From contig QJPP01007518.1 of assembly GCA_003996215.1 (NCBI GenBank), positions 858,926-922,925 on the forward strand: a stretch of DNA of 64,000 nt, written 5' to 3'. Origin of the DNA: Jaltomata sinuosa (taxonomy: Eukaryota > Streptophyta > Magnoliopsida > Solanales > Solanaceae). Position numbers and translations under genes: made by a program. A model generated the notes under the pieces. That model made no database searches. It saw nothing but the letters and a program-made list of their open reading frames with translations, and was not told the origin of the DNA. Positions 12,434 through 24,195 of this stretch are shown here, piece by piece; position 1 is the stretch's first letter; each line of letters starts with the position of its first letter.

Positions 12434-13657
12434 TTAACTACGATCTATTATTGACCACATCATGTTCAAAGTTTCTGCTGAGAAAGGGGGTATCTTTTTC
12501 TTCGCCAGGATGACTAAAAATCGAGCCCTTCCCATCTTTTCCTCTGTTACATCCTTGCACAGCCCTTCAAGGATCATTTTAATAATATCCGAACTTGGGA
12601 ACCAATTACTTTTCATGCTGTCTTTACACATTGAATATGCCAAATCAAACTCACCTGCTTTAGACAAGTAATGAATCATGGTTTGATAGATTCTAGAATT
12701 TGGCTTGAATCCCGCACCATGCAAAGCAGAATAGATTCTTTTTGCCATAGGAAGATTCTCTACTAGGAAAAAACCTTTGATCACTAAATTGTACGTAGCC
12801 TCATCAGGAGTTATCCCAATACGTTTCATCAACTGCAACAATTTATTAGCTTCCCAAGCAAACCCCATATTTACCATGAATTGAATTCTGACATTAAAGG
12901 TAGCAACATTAGGCATACAGCCCTTACGGACCATGAGGTTCCACAATCCATCACCAATCTGCCATCTGTTGGCTTTATAGAAGGCAGATATAAGTATTGT
13001 ATATGTAAAAACATCAGGTGTTATACCTAACTTTTCCATCTCAACCATGAACAAATAAGCCTTCTCCAAGATACCCATTTCACAAAATGAGCTAATGACC
13101 GTATTGACTGAAAGTATATCTATATTGATGGAGAACCTTCCAGGAACATCCCACAGAAACGACTCAATAGCCTCCAAATCATGCGATTGAGTCAAAACCT
13201 TGAGTGCAGCATTGAATGACTTAACAGTCCGTGGACAGCCATATAAATGCATGTCATAGAAGGTTTTTACAGCATTTTGTATCATCCCAGCCTTGCCGTA
13301 GAGCATTATAATTCGAATAACGAAACCTTCACGACGACCTTGTGGCAGAGTCTTCTGATGCTCAAGCAGATTTTCAATATAATCAAACCTGCCTGCACCT
13401 GCTAAGCGAGAAACTGTGTCTTCAAACACATAGCGATTCTCAATGACAATCTTATTATGAGCATTCTCCTTAAATAACTGAAACAACTTCTCAGGGTTCT
13501 TTTCCTTTTTTAGCCTAAAAAGTGCTGGTTCTTCTACTTTTACACGCTTTCTCTTAGAAACTAAAGCTTTATTAGAAGTATTACCAGCACCTGAGGCAGC
13601 AGCAGCACGGTGACAACTCCCAGTTCCAAATCTGCGAACCAGGCGCAGAGTGAGCAT
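12434..13657 (-). CDS. P-class pentatricopeptide repeat protein, probably mitochondrial (407 aa)
   Basis: PPR proteins bind organellar RNA in a sequence-specific way and act in its processing, stability or translation. This one is intronless across its coding region. I start it at ATG 13657-13655, giving MLTLRLVRRFGTG, an Arg-rich, acid-poor leader typical of mitochondrial presequences. The open frame runs 46 codons further up, but that part looks like leader or untranslated sequence. Residues 31-50 are basic (KRKRVK). From about residue 111 there are seven or so 35-residue P-type repeats. Clear ones are 182-216 (NTVISSFCEMG, ending TPDV), 217-251, 252-286, 287-321 and 322-356, with the usual P-D/N at repeat ends. 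No E or DYW editing domain follows. Length and layout fit the At1g80150-type family, from memory. The frame has no stops or shifts, so it looks functional. Confidence 0.88.
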   Translation of the reverse strand: MLTLRLVRRFGTGSCHRAAAASGAGNTSNKALVSKRKRVKVEEPALFRLKKEKNPEKLFQLFKENAHNKIVIENRYVFEDTVSRLAGAGRFDYIENLLEHQKTLPQGRREGFVIRIIMLYGKAGMIQNAVKTFYDMHLYGCPRTVKSFNAALKVLTQSHDLEAIESFLWDVPGRFSINIDILSVNTVISSFCEMGILEKAYLFMVEMEKLGITPDVFTYTILISAFYKANRWQIGDGLWNLMVRKGCMPNVATFNVRIQFMVNMGFAWEANKLLQLMKRIGITPDEATYNLVIKGFFLVENLPMAKRIYSALHGAGFKPNSRIYQTMIHYLSKAGEFDLAYSMCKDSMKSNWFPSSDIIKMILEGLCKDVTEEKMGRARFLVILAKKKIPPFSAETLNMMWSIIDRS

Positions 13658-13739
13658 GTTCTGATGCTCTCCCCTCAGTTTCAAACATATACACCAAACC
13701 CAAGAACTACTACTCTTCAATTCAACATAAACAAAATAC

Positions 13740-14140
13740 TTCCTATCATCCACTAATCGTCGCTTCAATACATATGCAATGAGTACCCTTTTCAAGAATC
13801 ATGAACCTCAACAGCATAGACTATATCCACTAATATCTGCTTCAATACATACGAAATACCACTAAATATTGCGTACCCTTTTCAAGAATCTCGAACCCCA
13901 ACAGCATTAACCCATCAAAAGCACTAATCTTCAGTTCAATATATAATCAATATCTGGAAACACTAATCTTCAGTTCAATATATAATCAATATCTGGAATA
14001 CTGAGTACCCTTTTGAAGAATCAAGAACCCCAACAGCATTAACCCATCAAAAATCTGCAATACATACGCAATACGACTAAATATTGAGTACCCTTTTGAA
14101 GAATCACCAACCCCAACAGCATTAACTCATCAAAAACAGC
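13740..14140. repeat. Imperfect tandem repeats in the 5' flank of the PPR gene
   Basis: Phrases such as GAGTACCCTTTTGAAGAATC, CCCCAACAGCATTAACCCAT and CAATACATACGCAATAC recur four times at about 100-base spacing. A 44-base piece around CTTCAGTTCAATATATAATC is doubled back to back near 13930-13995. The array lies just upstream of the PPR start, where a 5' UTR intron may sit. Confidence 0.85.
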
Positions 14141-14636
14141 ACATACTATGTTCAAAATTGATCAAACAGCTAGCTAATCCAAGAAACAAACAAATCGTGG
14201 ATTCAATCAAATGCTATGAAAAAACCTCAAAGACCCACCAAAACTAATGAAAACCCAGATGGATTCTTAGTTATTAGCAACACATTCACTCATTATAAAT
14301 ATGAATGAAATGATTAATGGGTCTGAATCATATGAAAATATTATAAAAAATGTGGCATTTCTATGAACCAATTTTATTTTATTTTTCGAAAGAAAGAAGA
14401 ATTACCAGGAAGAAATGAATAGCGAAAGAAATAATGAATCAGTGTTAAGGGTTACTTCTCTGTAAACCAACCAGCGAAACTATTGAGAAGAAGAAGAAGA
14501 AGCTGGTGGTAGAGGTGATGTGAGCGTGGGTTTAGGTTTTTTGGGTTTTTGTTGGGGCCCACTGGATTTTGCTTCAACAACATCTACATTTTAGTCCCTA
14601 AAGTTTTTTTTCTAGCTTAATTAGGTCCTTAATGTG
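14141..14636. other. Upstream region of the PPR gene (promoter / 5' UTR candidate)
   Basis: On the minus strand, 14400-14520 is pyrimidine- and CTT-rich, as plant 5' UTRs often are. It contains TCCTG followed by GTAATTC, a possible 5' splice site of a leader intron. No TATA box stands out. Confidence 0.35.
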
Positions 14637-15040
14637 TGTTTGGATGGTTGTTACCTATTGTATTGTATATTTGTATTGTATTGTTTTATTAGTTTAGATA
14701 CGATGTTTATTTTGATTGTTACTTAAATTTCATTGTATCGTATTGTTAAAGTCTATCGCTAGATAATGACTAAAAGTTTCATTTTATGTAACGACTGATT
14801 TGGTAGGATCGTGTCGTTACTTTATATTTTAATCCTTTATCTTACTTTTTTGTTTTTGCAATAGCCCTATCATGTACCATACTTTTCTTGTATGTTCGCC
14901 CTTCAAATTGTTGATGTGTGAGATTATGTAACGATAAAAAATGATACAATCTATTTAAATGTTGTATTCATTAAAATAATACAGTACGATACGATACAAT
15001 ACGATACATTATGAAACAATACGTAACAACCATCCAAACA
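14637..15040. mobile_element. MITE with TGTTTGGATGGTTGTTAC termini
   Basis: The 404-bp element starts with TGTTTGGATGGTTGTTAC and ends with the exact inverted copy, followed inward by TATTGTATTGTAT-type and ATACAATACGATAC-type sub-repeats on the two sides. No ORF is present. The target duplication is unclear (GTGTG-like on both sides). It is non-autonomous and the superfamily is not settled. Confidence 0.85.
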
Positions 15041-15139
15041 GAGTGTGTAGTATTCGTAATACTACCATATTCTTCAATTTTACTCATCTTATAGTTTGTT
15101 TTGTTTATCTTGCTATTCTGCTATCGTTATTTTCTTGTC

Positions 15140-15285
15140 TATCATGTTTTTGTTGCACTTTTTTTAAGCCGAGAATCTATCGAAAAGAACTTCTTTACCC
15201 CCCCACCCCCCACCCCGCAAAGATAGAAGTAAGGTTTGCGTTCTGACCTCACTTGTAAAATTACACGAAATATATTGTTGTTGTA
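15140..15285 (+). mobile_element. Diverged TS-type SINE
   Basis: AAGCCGAGAATCTATCGAAA, a C-rich stretch, AAGGTTTGCGTTCTGACC and CACTTGTAAAATTACAC followed by TTGTTGTTG match the TS SINE 3' half with many substitutions. Confidence 0.8.
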
Positions 15286-16114
15286 ATTAGGTCCTTAATT
15301 TAAGTTGAAATCTTTATTTATTTATTTATTTTTCATTAATAGAAGGGGAAGGAACACTGTTGAGTATTGATCCTACACTTCTCTAAATCACTTTAGCATC
15401 ATTTAACAAACAGAACCTATCATTTGTTCCTAATAGTAATGAAGTATTAATCTTAAAATTGAAATTGCTTAAAATAATATTTTTCATGTTTGAAAGGGGA
15501 ATGAAAATTTTACTTATTTATTTATTCCATGTTTATAATAAGTACCTCATTTTAATTTTCCTCTTGTATTTGATAAAAAAATAATCGGTTCATTTTACTT
15601 TTATTAAGCGAATTATTTTTAAAATTTATGTAATAGTAAAACCAAAACTATATTGGATGAAGTGATCTCATGGCATCATTTAATAATCTGTATCAAAAAT
15701 TCAAGAACAACTTCAAACATACAAGACTGAAGTTGCGGAAATTCAGAGTTTGACAAACTTGGAACCTTTTTATCTGAAGTGTGGTCTTGTCAAGGCCAAA
15801 TATCAAACATTTTTGCCTGGCTTACAAAGGCCAACTTTGGACATTTTTTACTAAAGTTATGGCAACTTTAGTAAAAAAAATCACTTGATAAAAGATTCTT
15901 TCATTCATGATGCAATGCTTTCTTTACCAATTTCCTTTTCAAACTACTCAAAAGATTTTATGAAAGATGATAGCAATGCATTGGATATCACAAATGTTAC
16001 ATTTAGCTTCCCACTCATGAATATCTTATCTCAACACAATTAAGTAAATACTTGAAAAAAGGCTAATAAACAACCTATTTCACTCTATCATTTATTCACT
16101 CAGACCGTTTATCT
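15286..16114. other. Intergenic, AT-rich, nothing recognised
   Basis: No gene is seen. The phrase around CTTCAAACATACAAGACTGAAGTTG (15708-15735) and the related ACTTTAGTAAA pieces suggest an unidentified repeat. Confidence 0.4.
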
Positions 16115-16203
16115 GTGAGGGTCCTGGTGCTTGTGACTCTGAACTGGATTCTTCGAACCCTGCTAACGCGGGATGTTTTGTGCACCGGGCTACCCTATAG
16201 ACA
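16115..16203 (+). mobile_element. Au-SINE-like 3' fragment
   Basis: AACGCGGGATGTTTTGTGCACCGGGCTACCC resembles the conserved 3' end of Au-type plant SINEs (the GTGCACCGGGCTGCCC motif). It lies just 3' of the PAP gene. Confidence 0.6.
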
Positions 16204-16276
16204 TATCGATGGTATCGTGGATGCTACATTAATGCATAACAGAAATCAAACTTTAAGTCTTCCTTCATAAAACCAA

Positions 16277-19200
16277 TCAGGATGCCAATGTCATGCTTGG
16301 GCAGCTATCCACAGTGCATGCCAAGATGTCTCTGTAATCCCGGGAAATATTGAAAGAGTCGTATACTTTGCCATCTCTGCTCTTCTTGTACTCGAATAAC
16401 AGGTTTGAATGATCGAATGCTGTCATCTTCACAAATCCGTAATCATAATCTTTGAAAATACTCCACTTAGTCTGGAGGGATGTAAACTTTACTAGACCAG
16501 CTCCACCTCCTCCTGCAACAACATGTATCGTCCCGTTCAAGGTTCCCTTGTACGAGTTCTTCTCGTTCATTGTACAAATATTCTGCCATTCACAAAGACA
16601 CATTGAATGCGTTAAAGAATGAAGTATAAACATTTGAGGAACAAGAACATTAAATGTTGAATCACTCTCTACCAAAACAACACATGTAGTGTAATTCCAT
16701 AGGTGGGGTCTGGAGAGGGTAGGACGTACGCAGACCTTACCCCTACCTTTGTGGGTAGAGAACTTTTGTGGGGTAGAGAGGTTGTTTCGGAAGACCCTCG
16801 GCTCAAAAGGGGGAGGGGTAGAACATTAAATGTTGAATCACTCTCTAGTTTGTAAAAACTAAAAAGATGCAGCTTAACAACTAGCTGATTCTCCAAACTT
16901 TTAGCTTTTTACTAAGAAAGCAAATAGGATTAGGTGAATTGTGCATGCAACTTAGCTATTTAGTACTCTCCCTCCATCCAAATATACGACTATATCAAAA
17001 TTTCATCCATATCCCCATTCTAGTCAGACATGGTCATATGAAAAGGACACGCCGAGTATTTTCTCTCTAGGAGTGATTTACACGGGGTAGAGGTATAAGA
17101 GCATCATTATTTTCATGTCCTCAGAACCTAAGCGTCATCAGTGGTACTCGTTGAGAATTTTAACTAAGATGAGAAAAAAAACGTGGCATGAACATTTCAA
17201 GTATTCAGGATACCTGGTAAATGGGACATGTTCTTTCATAATTATGAACATGACCATATATGGCGATATCAACTTTATACTTCTGCCAAAGCTTTTGAAG
17301 GCTTTCCCTCCCCATTGGTTCTCCAAATGATCCTTCATCAGCGTAAAAATCGCCAGAAGAGTAACCAAGTACCCTATGTGCAAGGAAGATTAGCCATGGC
17401 TGTTTCTGTCTATCTACTGATGCAAAGCAGTGTTCAAGGAACTTATATTGCTCGGTGCCCTCTCTCCAATCATGTTCAGTATCAGCAATACAGAATCTGA
17501 ACATGCCATAATCAGTAGAGTACCTGAGAGCATACGACAACATTAAACCTAATACTTATAAAGCTTTTGTATATATAAACATAAATTAAAATATCATACA
17601 TGAATGTTTGATTTTTTTTTCTCTGTCTAAAAGTATCTGACAGTAGGTTGCCATGCTATACTTTACGTTGAGAGCACCAGAATAAGGGAAGGAAAGGAAA
17701 AAGTACTCATTCACTGCCTTCATATATGCAAAACAATGACATTTAAGGCTAGTTTTAGTTTATCCAACGGCCATGCACATTTAGGTTTTAAACAACATTT
17801 GAGCGCTAAGATTGTTACAAGTCTGATTCTCATAACGCCACCATAAAAGGTGCATATCCATAATTTTCAGGAAAAAAAGAATATGTATACAGTAGATAAG
17901 TAATTCAGCAGGTGGAATTTGGGAGGGAACACAACGTAGGATTATCCAAAAGATATGGTCACCATACCAGAACTTATCCCTATTTTCGGCAGGAAAATAG
18001 AACATTGTCTGAGCCAAGACACCACATTCTCCACCTGAATCCTTTTTACCATAAAATGACCCACTATCAGGCCAATCGCGTTCATGGTTGCCACTGGGAG
18101 AAAAAAAATTATTAGTTGCATGAGAAAAAGAAAACAGACAAGTGCATACTCAGAAATAAATTGTAAAAGACCTGCAAAGTACCTAGCAATCATGTATGGT
18201 ACTCTTGAAGTAATTGGCTCAACTTGAGAGGTAAATTGATCCCACTGAGAAAGATATCCATTGGCATAAACGATATCCCCAATGTGAAAGACTATGTCAA
18301 TGTTCTTTAAGTCCTCAATGATTTGCTTGGTAGTGTTAAGGGAGCCAGGTTGGTATTGATTGTACACATTTGAGCCATCAGCTTCTTCCTGTAGTTTAAA
18401 AAGCAATAATAGGTCTTTGTCAAGTGTAACTTCTGAAATTTGCTAGCAGTAGATCTTAGGCAATCGCAGAATCCAGATATAACCTTCCACAATTACTGCT
18501 AACTGAACAGTAGAATGCAAAAAAATTCAAATATGAACAGGATTGTAACATAATCCACTTCGGAATGGAAGGACAGGAAACTCAAAGCGAGCAATTTCCT
18601 TACTTAGACTGGAAAAGAGCTTCAAGACAGTGAAGTACAAATATCTACGCACACATATATAAATTTAGCTTAGGTGAGAGTGTCCAAACCTTTCCCATGT
18701 CACCAAAAATGACCACTCGCTGAAGAGAGTTTTGACCAGGATAGGGCGACGCTTTAAATTTGTACGTCTGACTCCAGATATACGTGCCATTAAATAGTTT
18801 ATGCCCCAGCTTGTAGGTATATCTGCAAAATCAGAAATGCAGCATTGAAATTTCACTTCAAACGTTAACCTGCATTAGCATGGATTGCAACCGTCTTATC
18901 TAAAAAACAGGGAACTAAGTCTCTTCTCAGGAGATGTAATTTTGGTATTCAACTTTAATGTAAAAGAAGAAGAAAACTTCAAAGTTATCAGACATCTTCA
19001 GTAATGGATGCCCAATAAAACATGAAATCTTTTAGAAGATTTGATTATTGCATTTCTGCTGCTAGGAAGAGTAAACCTACACTAAATTGGGCCACAACTC
19101 CTTCAGAAAACTAGTGTGAATGAATCCAGGATCGCGCCATCCAACAGTTCTTGCTGGTGCACCTGCAGAGTAGTATGACATTCTTTTTAAAAGAAACTTT

Positions 19201-21084
19201 CATAAGTTAATGCAGAATAACATGACATTCATCCAGTATTTGTCAAAGTGAAGCAGACGTATTCCACACAAAGTTGCTAATGTTACACCCATTGTATCCA
19301 ATCAAGTCTCCAACATGTGTATCATATTTATTGGAGAACAGATGATATGCATCAAATGTCACATTTACGGAAAAGGATGCTAGTTTTAGATCACAACATG
19401 AAGGGAAAAAATACCCACCACACAAGCTTCTACGGTCAAAAGTCAAAGTCCCTGCTGGTGAACGAGTCTGTTGTCCACCTTGTGGACCCCACTCCACAAA
19501 AGGCTCTGCTTCATTGATATCATATCCACTAGTCCATGTAACAGTCATCTGAACATCAATTTTAAACTGTCATTTTTCTGATCTTCCAAGTGGTCATTAA
19601 TCAAACTATTTGTCACGCTGCAGAACACATTGATTATTCTGCCTGAAACATAATTTCAACTTGTTTCGCATATTAAGCTATGGTGGAAGAAACAAACTTA
19701 CTTCATTCCACGCCTTTCCCTGTGCTAACCGCGGGTATAGTGGTGCATTTGGATGTGCAAAGGCAACAGTATTTGACACTGCAACCAGCTTTGGCTGTTA
19801 AACAGGAAAAAAATGCATCAGACGGCCTTTAATCAGATTCATACAAGAAACAAATGTGTGAGAATTTGAGCCATCACCTATAAGAGCTTATTTGTGTGGC
19901 ATGATAAAAACAAATCATATTACAAGGGAACATCAGAGTGTAGAAAGTATCTTCTTAGAGAGGGATTGAAAGGCAGACAAACCAATAAAATATAAAATAT
20001 AACCAACTAGACAGAAAGAAAGAAATCTAGGACTTTTACCAAATTTAAAACAAGTCAGATATCTTCCTGAAGAAAAAGATTCTTCTTTTTTTTTTGAGAA
20101 AGACTTTAAGAAAGAGATTTGGGCCATCGGATATTAGAATTTGGTCTCTGAATAAACTTCATGTAAAATATGCAAACTCTGTAGAAGTAAACTGGGCAAC
20201 GGTAAGTGTTAACATACATTTCGTAATCCACCAGAAAACAAAGCGAAGGAGAAATCTGATCTCTGGTTGATCAATTGAAGCTTTAATGATCCTTTTCCTG
20301 TCCTTTTGTAGTTGGGACTGGAGCGATTTGCAAATTGATACTGCAAAAGAAGCGAGACACGAGTCAATCTCCAGAGAAAGAGCTTCTAAAAGGTTGCACT
20401 ACAAATCTATAAATGGAACGGACCTTTATAGGAGCTGTACACAAAAGTGGTGGAGTCACCATGTTATTTTCAGGGTCACAAGTAGCTGCACTGAAATATT
20501 TTTAAACGTTCAGCACATTAGCTTAAACTTAAAAGTAATGAAAAATTATGTAACTAAATTCAGCAAAAGAAAATCATTTCTCACATCTTAAAATTTTCAA
20601 ATAGAGCTTAGTATTTTAGATATTGACAGTTTTATAACCAAGTGTGGTTCACCTGAAATTAGCGGGAGAAAACACTCCAACCCAATCATCATTTGACGGG
20701 TTGCTTGTGCCATACTCCAGAGTTATCCATTCTTGGTTTAGACCCTAGAACATAGAGACAACGTACAAGAATCAGGACCTGAAATCCTTAATTATCAGTT
20801 TGAAAATTGGCTAGCACATCGGTTCAAATTTTTTGAATGGAGGGATAATTAGGAAAGTTAACACAAGGTAGCTGAAGCATAATTAGCTTATATAGTTCCA
20901 AGGTAATGAAGCTTACGTTTGACCCAAGAACAGAAGGAGTTGCTTTGATATAAGCACGAGAATCCAAAGCAGCAATAGCCTTATGAACCGCAATCCTTGC
21001 TAGAGGGTGATCTTCATGAGATGTTACCCCTTGAAGAGCAACTAGAACCCATAAAATTGGCAACAATGTAACGAACGTTTTCAT
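16277..21084 (-). CDS. PAP: Purple acid phosphatase, PAP1/PAP27 clade (611 aa, 12 exons)
   Basis: This is a dinuclear-metal phosphoesterase, probably secreted: residues 1-25 form a signal peptide (MKTFVTLLPILWVLVALQG). Coding exons: 21084-20917, 20744-20653, 20490-20424, 20340-20218, 19794-19702, 19548-19419, 19162-19081, 18822-18690, 18388-18183, 18093-17968, 17523-17214 and 16582-16277. All junctions are GT-AG and in phase, and total 1,836 bases. An Ig-like N-terminal domain precedes the catalytic domain. Metal-ligand motifs are present: FGDMGK (Asp293), GDIVYANGY (Asp334, Tyr337), GNHERDW (Asn367, His368), FLAHR (His456) and YGHVHNYER (His498, His500). Members of this clade are often labelled probable inactive because the motif spacing and flanks differ from classical PAPs, but every ligand class is visible here. 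The first ATG is chosen because it directly begins the signal peptide. A decayed copy lies at 7080-10515. Confidence 0.92.
16672..16819 (-). mobile_element. TS-type SINE in the last PAP intron, with 28-bp target duplication
   Basis: In inverse orientation this shows GAGCCGAGGGTCTTCCGAAA, CAAAGGTAGGGGTAAGGTC and CCCCACCTATGGAATTACAC. It is flanked by an identical 28-base direct repeat, starting AGAACATTAAATG, at 16644-16671 and 16820-16847. It sits within intron 11 of the PAP gene. Confidence 0.88.
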
Positions 21085-21913
21085 CGCATCCACCTTATGG
21101 CTGCATCATTCACCAATGAACAGACGAGAAATTAAGATACAAGACACAAATATCAGACATTTCTTTGCAAAAACTCAACAAAGAGCATGTATCGCACAAA
21201 AGAATTCTTCTTTGCATTTAATAAGCTAGAGTGGTCCACTCCAAGAATCAAAAACTTATAAAGGACAAGAAGAAAAACATCTCCAGCTGATCTAACAAAT
21301 AAATACTTGTAATGAATACATTCACCAACTCGCCAAGCCTAGCAACGTCCTTTAAATAAGAGCTAAACATCACTTCCTTTTTCACCAAAACTAATGAAAG
21401 GCAATCCCAGAAAAACATCTCTTATCGTTGCCATTATTTGAAGCTTAACTAGCCCAATCCAGTATCATATTGAGGAAAATTAAATCTTTCTCGCACCCAA
21501 CACCAAACAACAGACATTAGAACTCAATCAGAAGATTTAAACTTGAGAAAAATGTATCATAGAGAAATAAGAAAAATCAAAATGTGGGCGTGAGAACAAA
21601 TTGAAACAAAAACCAGCTTGAGCAGCTTCTGGATTGCAAATAGATTACAAACAGACATGAACACATATAAGATAAGCACTCATCAAAACACCTAGTTGAA
21701 CTCAATCAAAAGATCTAAAACAGATTTTTTTTTTAAAAACACACAAAAACACAATGTAAATGTGATCAAAAACGAAAAACAAATCAACAAAATACCAGCT
21801 TTCGCGCTAATTAACAGATATGAACTCCAAGAAATGAACAACTAGAAGAAATCTCACCACATATGATCTATGAACACCCAACAAAACAACTAGCAGATCA
21901 ATGAAAGTTCTAT

Positions 21914-22300
21914 AGCTGACAAAACAGTAACAGAAAAAGGAAAGGCACGAAACCCAATGTGGGTGTCATCAAAAATGGAAATTTAACCCCAAAAAAACCC
22001 TTCTGTATTGGCAGAAAATATATATACACACTCCTATCAACTTCAAGAATCAATTGAAGTTCTAAAACTGACAAAACAGTGTAACTGGAAAAGAAAGACA
22101 GGAAACCCAATGTGGGTGTCATCAAAAATGGAAATTTAACCAAAAAGAAAACCCTTCTATATTGACAGAAAATACATATATACACTCCTATCAACTTCAA
22201 GAATCAATTGAAGTTCTAAAACTGACAAAACAGTGTAACTGGAAAAGAAAGGCAGGAAACCCAATGTGGGTGTCATCAAAAATGGAAATTTAACCCAAAA
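21914..22300. repeat. Threefold tandem repeat (about 153 bp) upstream of PAP
   Basis: CTGACAAAACAG recurs at 21916, 22068 and 22222. Each is followed by an AAACCCAATGTGGGTGTCAT block and TATATACACACTCCTATCAAC. The third unit is cut short near 22300. It lies about 0.8-1.2 kb upstream of the PAP ATG, probably in a 5' leader intron. Confidence 0.88.
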
Positions 22301-22730
22301 AACAAAAAATAAAATACTACTATCAACAGATATGAACTGAACTTCAAGAAATGTAGAGTAGTGACCTGAAATAGAAATGGGGTCTCAAAAAATAGAGCTT
22401 CAACTGAAGTATAAATAAGAAAAATCCAACAGTGGCATATGGTGATAAGAATTGATGATGAATTAGAAGTAAAGCAAATGACTTTCAGTTCAAGATTCTT
22501 TGGAATCTTTCTCAATTATTCGACCAATCAACCGGATTTTCAGCACAAATTTCTGACTTCTGATCTGTGAAAAATACGTAGTAATAAAAATCAGCTTGAT
22601 TTTTTATGAGTCAGCCAAATCAGAAGGTCGAAGCGTTTCCATTGATCTATTTAAATGGCAGTTTCAATTATAGGTAAATTTTTTTAAGACGTACCATTGG
22701 TTTTGAAAAAAAAGTTTAGAGTCGTTTGGT
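22301..22730 (-). promoter_or_regulatory. Candidate PAP 5' leader exon and promoter
   Basis: On the minus strand, 22560-22370 reads as a plausible leader ending in CCATTTCTATTTCAGGTCAC, which contains both splice-acceptor-like and donor-like signals. The MITE at 22732-23105 lies immediately upstream and may mark the promoter edge. This is inference; no TATA box was fixed. Confidence 0.3.
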
Positions 22731-22731
22731 A

Positions 22732-23105
22732 CGTGTGACAAGGATAATAATTTTGGGATAAAATTAGAGATTAATTTTATTTTATATTTGGTGTGAGAGA
22801 TTAGCTAATCCTGCAACTATTTTATTACTATCCCATATTGAAACTGGGATAAAATAGTCCCACGGCTTATTCCATCTCGTGTATCAAATATATTGTTTGG
22901 TATGCGAGATAAGGTTTGGAATATCCTATGGTTAAATCTAGTATTAAATTTATATCATTTTGATATAAATCTAATACCAAACTTAGTTTTGAGATATCTC
23001 ATCCAACATGGAATTATTTTATACCACCTCTCATATGGTATAAATTACTCCACGGATTATAATCGTAAGACTATAATCCTTGGATAATTTAGGCTATGTA
23101 CCAAA
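22732..23105. mobile_element. MITE, GTTTGGTAC termini
   Basis: The left edge GTTTGGTACGTGTGACAAGGAT and the right edge ATCCTTGGATAATTTAGGCTATGTACCAAA are imperfect inverted repeats. Internal palindromes around GGTTTGGAATATCC and TTGTTTGGTATGCGAGATAAG repeat the terminus, as if one copy were nested or duplicated. No ORF is present. Confidence 0.75.
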
Positions 23106-23369
23106 TAGCAATGATTTTTGTCACTTCCCACCAGCAACAACAATAGGTTTATCCATCAAGACTAAGATAAAAGAAAATAAATCATCTAATATTTTTTTGT
23201 CTTTGTTGGAATTTGAATATGAATCTGAGATGGGCTACATCTTAGGGTGCCTTTTTCTATTACATAAGGTTGAGGGTATATTTATAAACAAACGATCTTC
23301 TTTGTAAATTATGCAATGCATGTTATTTTTAGTACATACGATAATTCAAAGACTCAATAAAAAATAATA

Positions 23370-23612
23370 CTCTCTCTATTTCAAAAAGAATGACATACTT
23401 TCCTTTTTAGTCCGTTTTAAAAAGAATGACCCTTTTTGTTTTTAGCAACACTTTAATTTCAATTTTTCATGTGGCATGTTTAAAACCACAAGATTAAAGG
23501 ATATTTTGATACATTTGACATAACTTTAATTTAAAAATCACAAGATTCAAAAGTCTTCTTTATTTTATTAAACTCGTGCCAAGTCAAAATAGGTCATTTT
23601 TTTTAAAACGGA
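23370..23612. mobile_element. MITE-like element (AATACTCTCTCTATTTCAAAAAG type)
   Basis: Starts near TACTCTCTCTATTTCAAAAAG and ends with AGTCAAAATAGGTCATTTTT...AAAACGG, a layout common to small Solanaceae repeats that begin with a CTCCCTCCGTTTC-like edge. Inverted ends are weak. Confidence 0.5.
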
Positions 23613-24195
23613 TAAAATATTAAGATAATCAATTTCAATATGACTATATCAAATATAACTAATCTCGATATAATAAAATATAGCATAACTTATATTAAAT
23701 CAAACGATACCTCATGGGTCAGAATATATATAGTTGAAGATAAAATAGACTTTATGTTTAGTACACATGCATTCATATTATTGTGTTTCTTGGTGAAGTT
23801 ATCTTTACTTATACTTTTACTATAAATTTTTCGAAAAGCAATGTCAACTTGTAGATAAAATATAGTAGTATCAATTACAAGTAGAGAGAGAGGAGGGGAG
23901 GGGAGACCAAAAAGATGGATCAAAAAATGTTATAGATGTGAGAGTCATTACACCTATATACTAGTAGGATATGGTGTGATGACATGAATTTTTTCCACTA
24001 AATTAAATATTTCAAATTTAAATTTTGTTTCAATTTTTTTTTTTTTAAAAAGTAACTATCATGATATGATATGAATTTGAATTAGCTAGTAAGTTTTGAA
24101 TGCTTAATTTTTTTTTTTTTTAAATACTTAAGAAAATGCATTGGCCTTGAATTATTCTATTATTACTATGTTTTTTTAAACTAAAAGTCATGTTT
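23613..24195. other. Intergenic AT-rich, nothing recognised
   Basis: Several T and A homopolymers occur. No gene or named repeat is seen. Confidence 0.4.

Noticed and set aside
13658..13795. 46-codon upstream extension of the PPR frame
   Set aside because: The downstream ATG gives a clean mitochondrial leader; the extension looks like leader sequence and the frame opens on a non-conserved codon.
17205..18492. Numerous overlapping frames on both strands in the PAP region
   Set aside because: They are exon pieces read through introns or antisense shadows of the spliced PAP gene.
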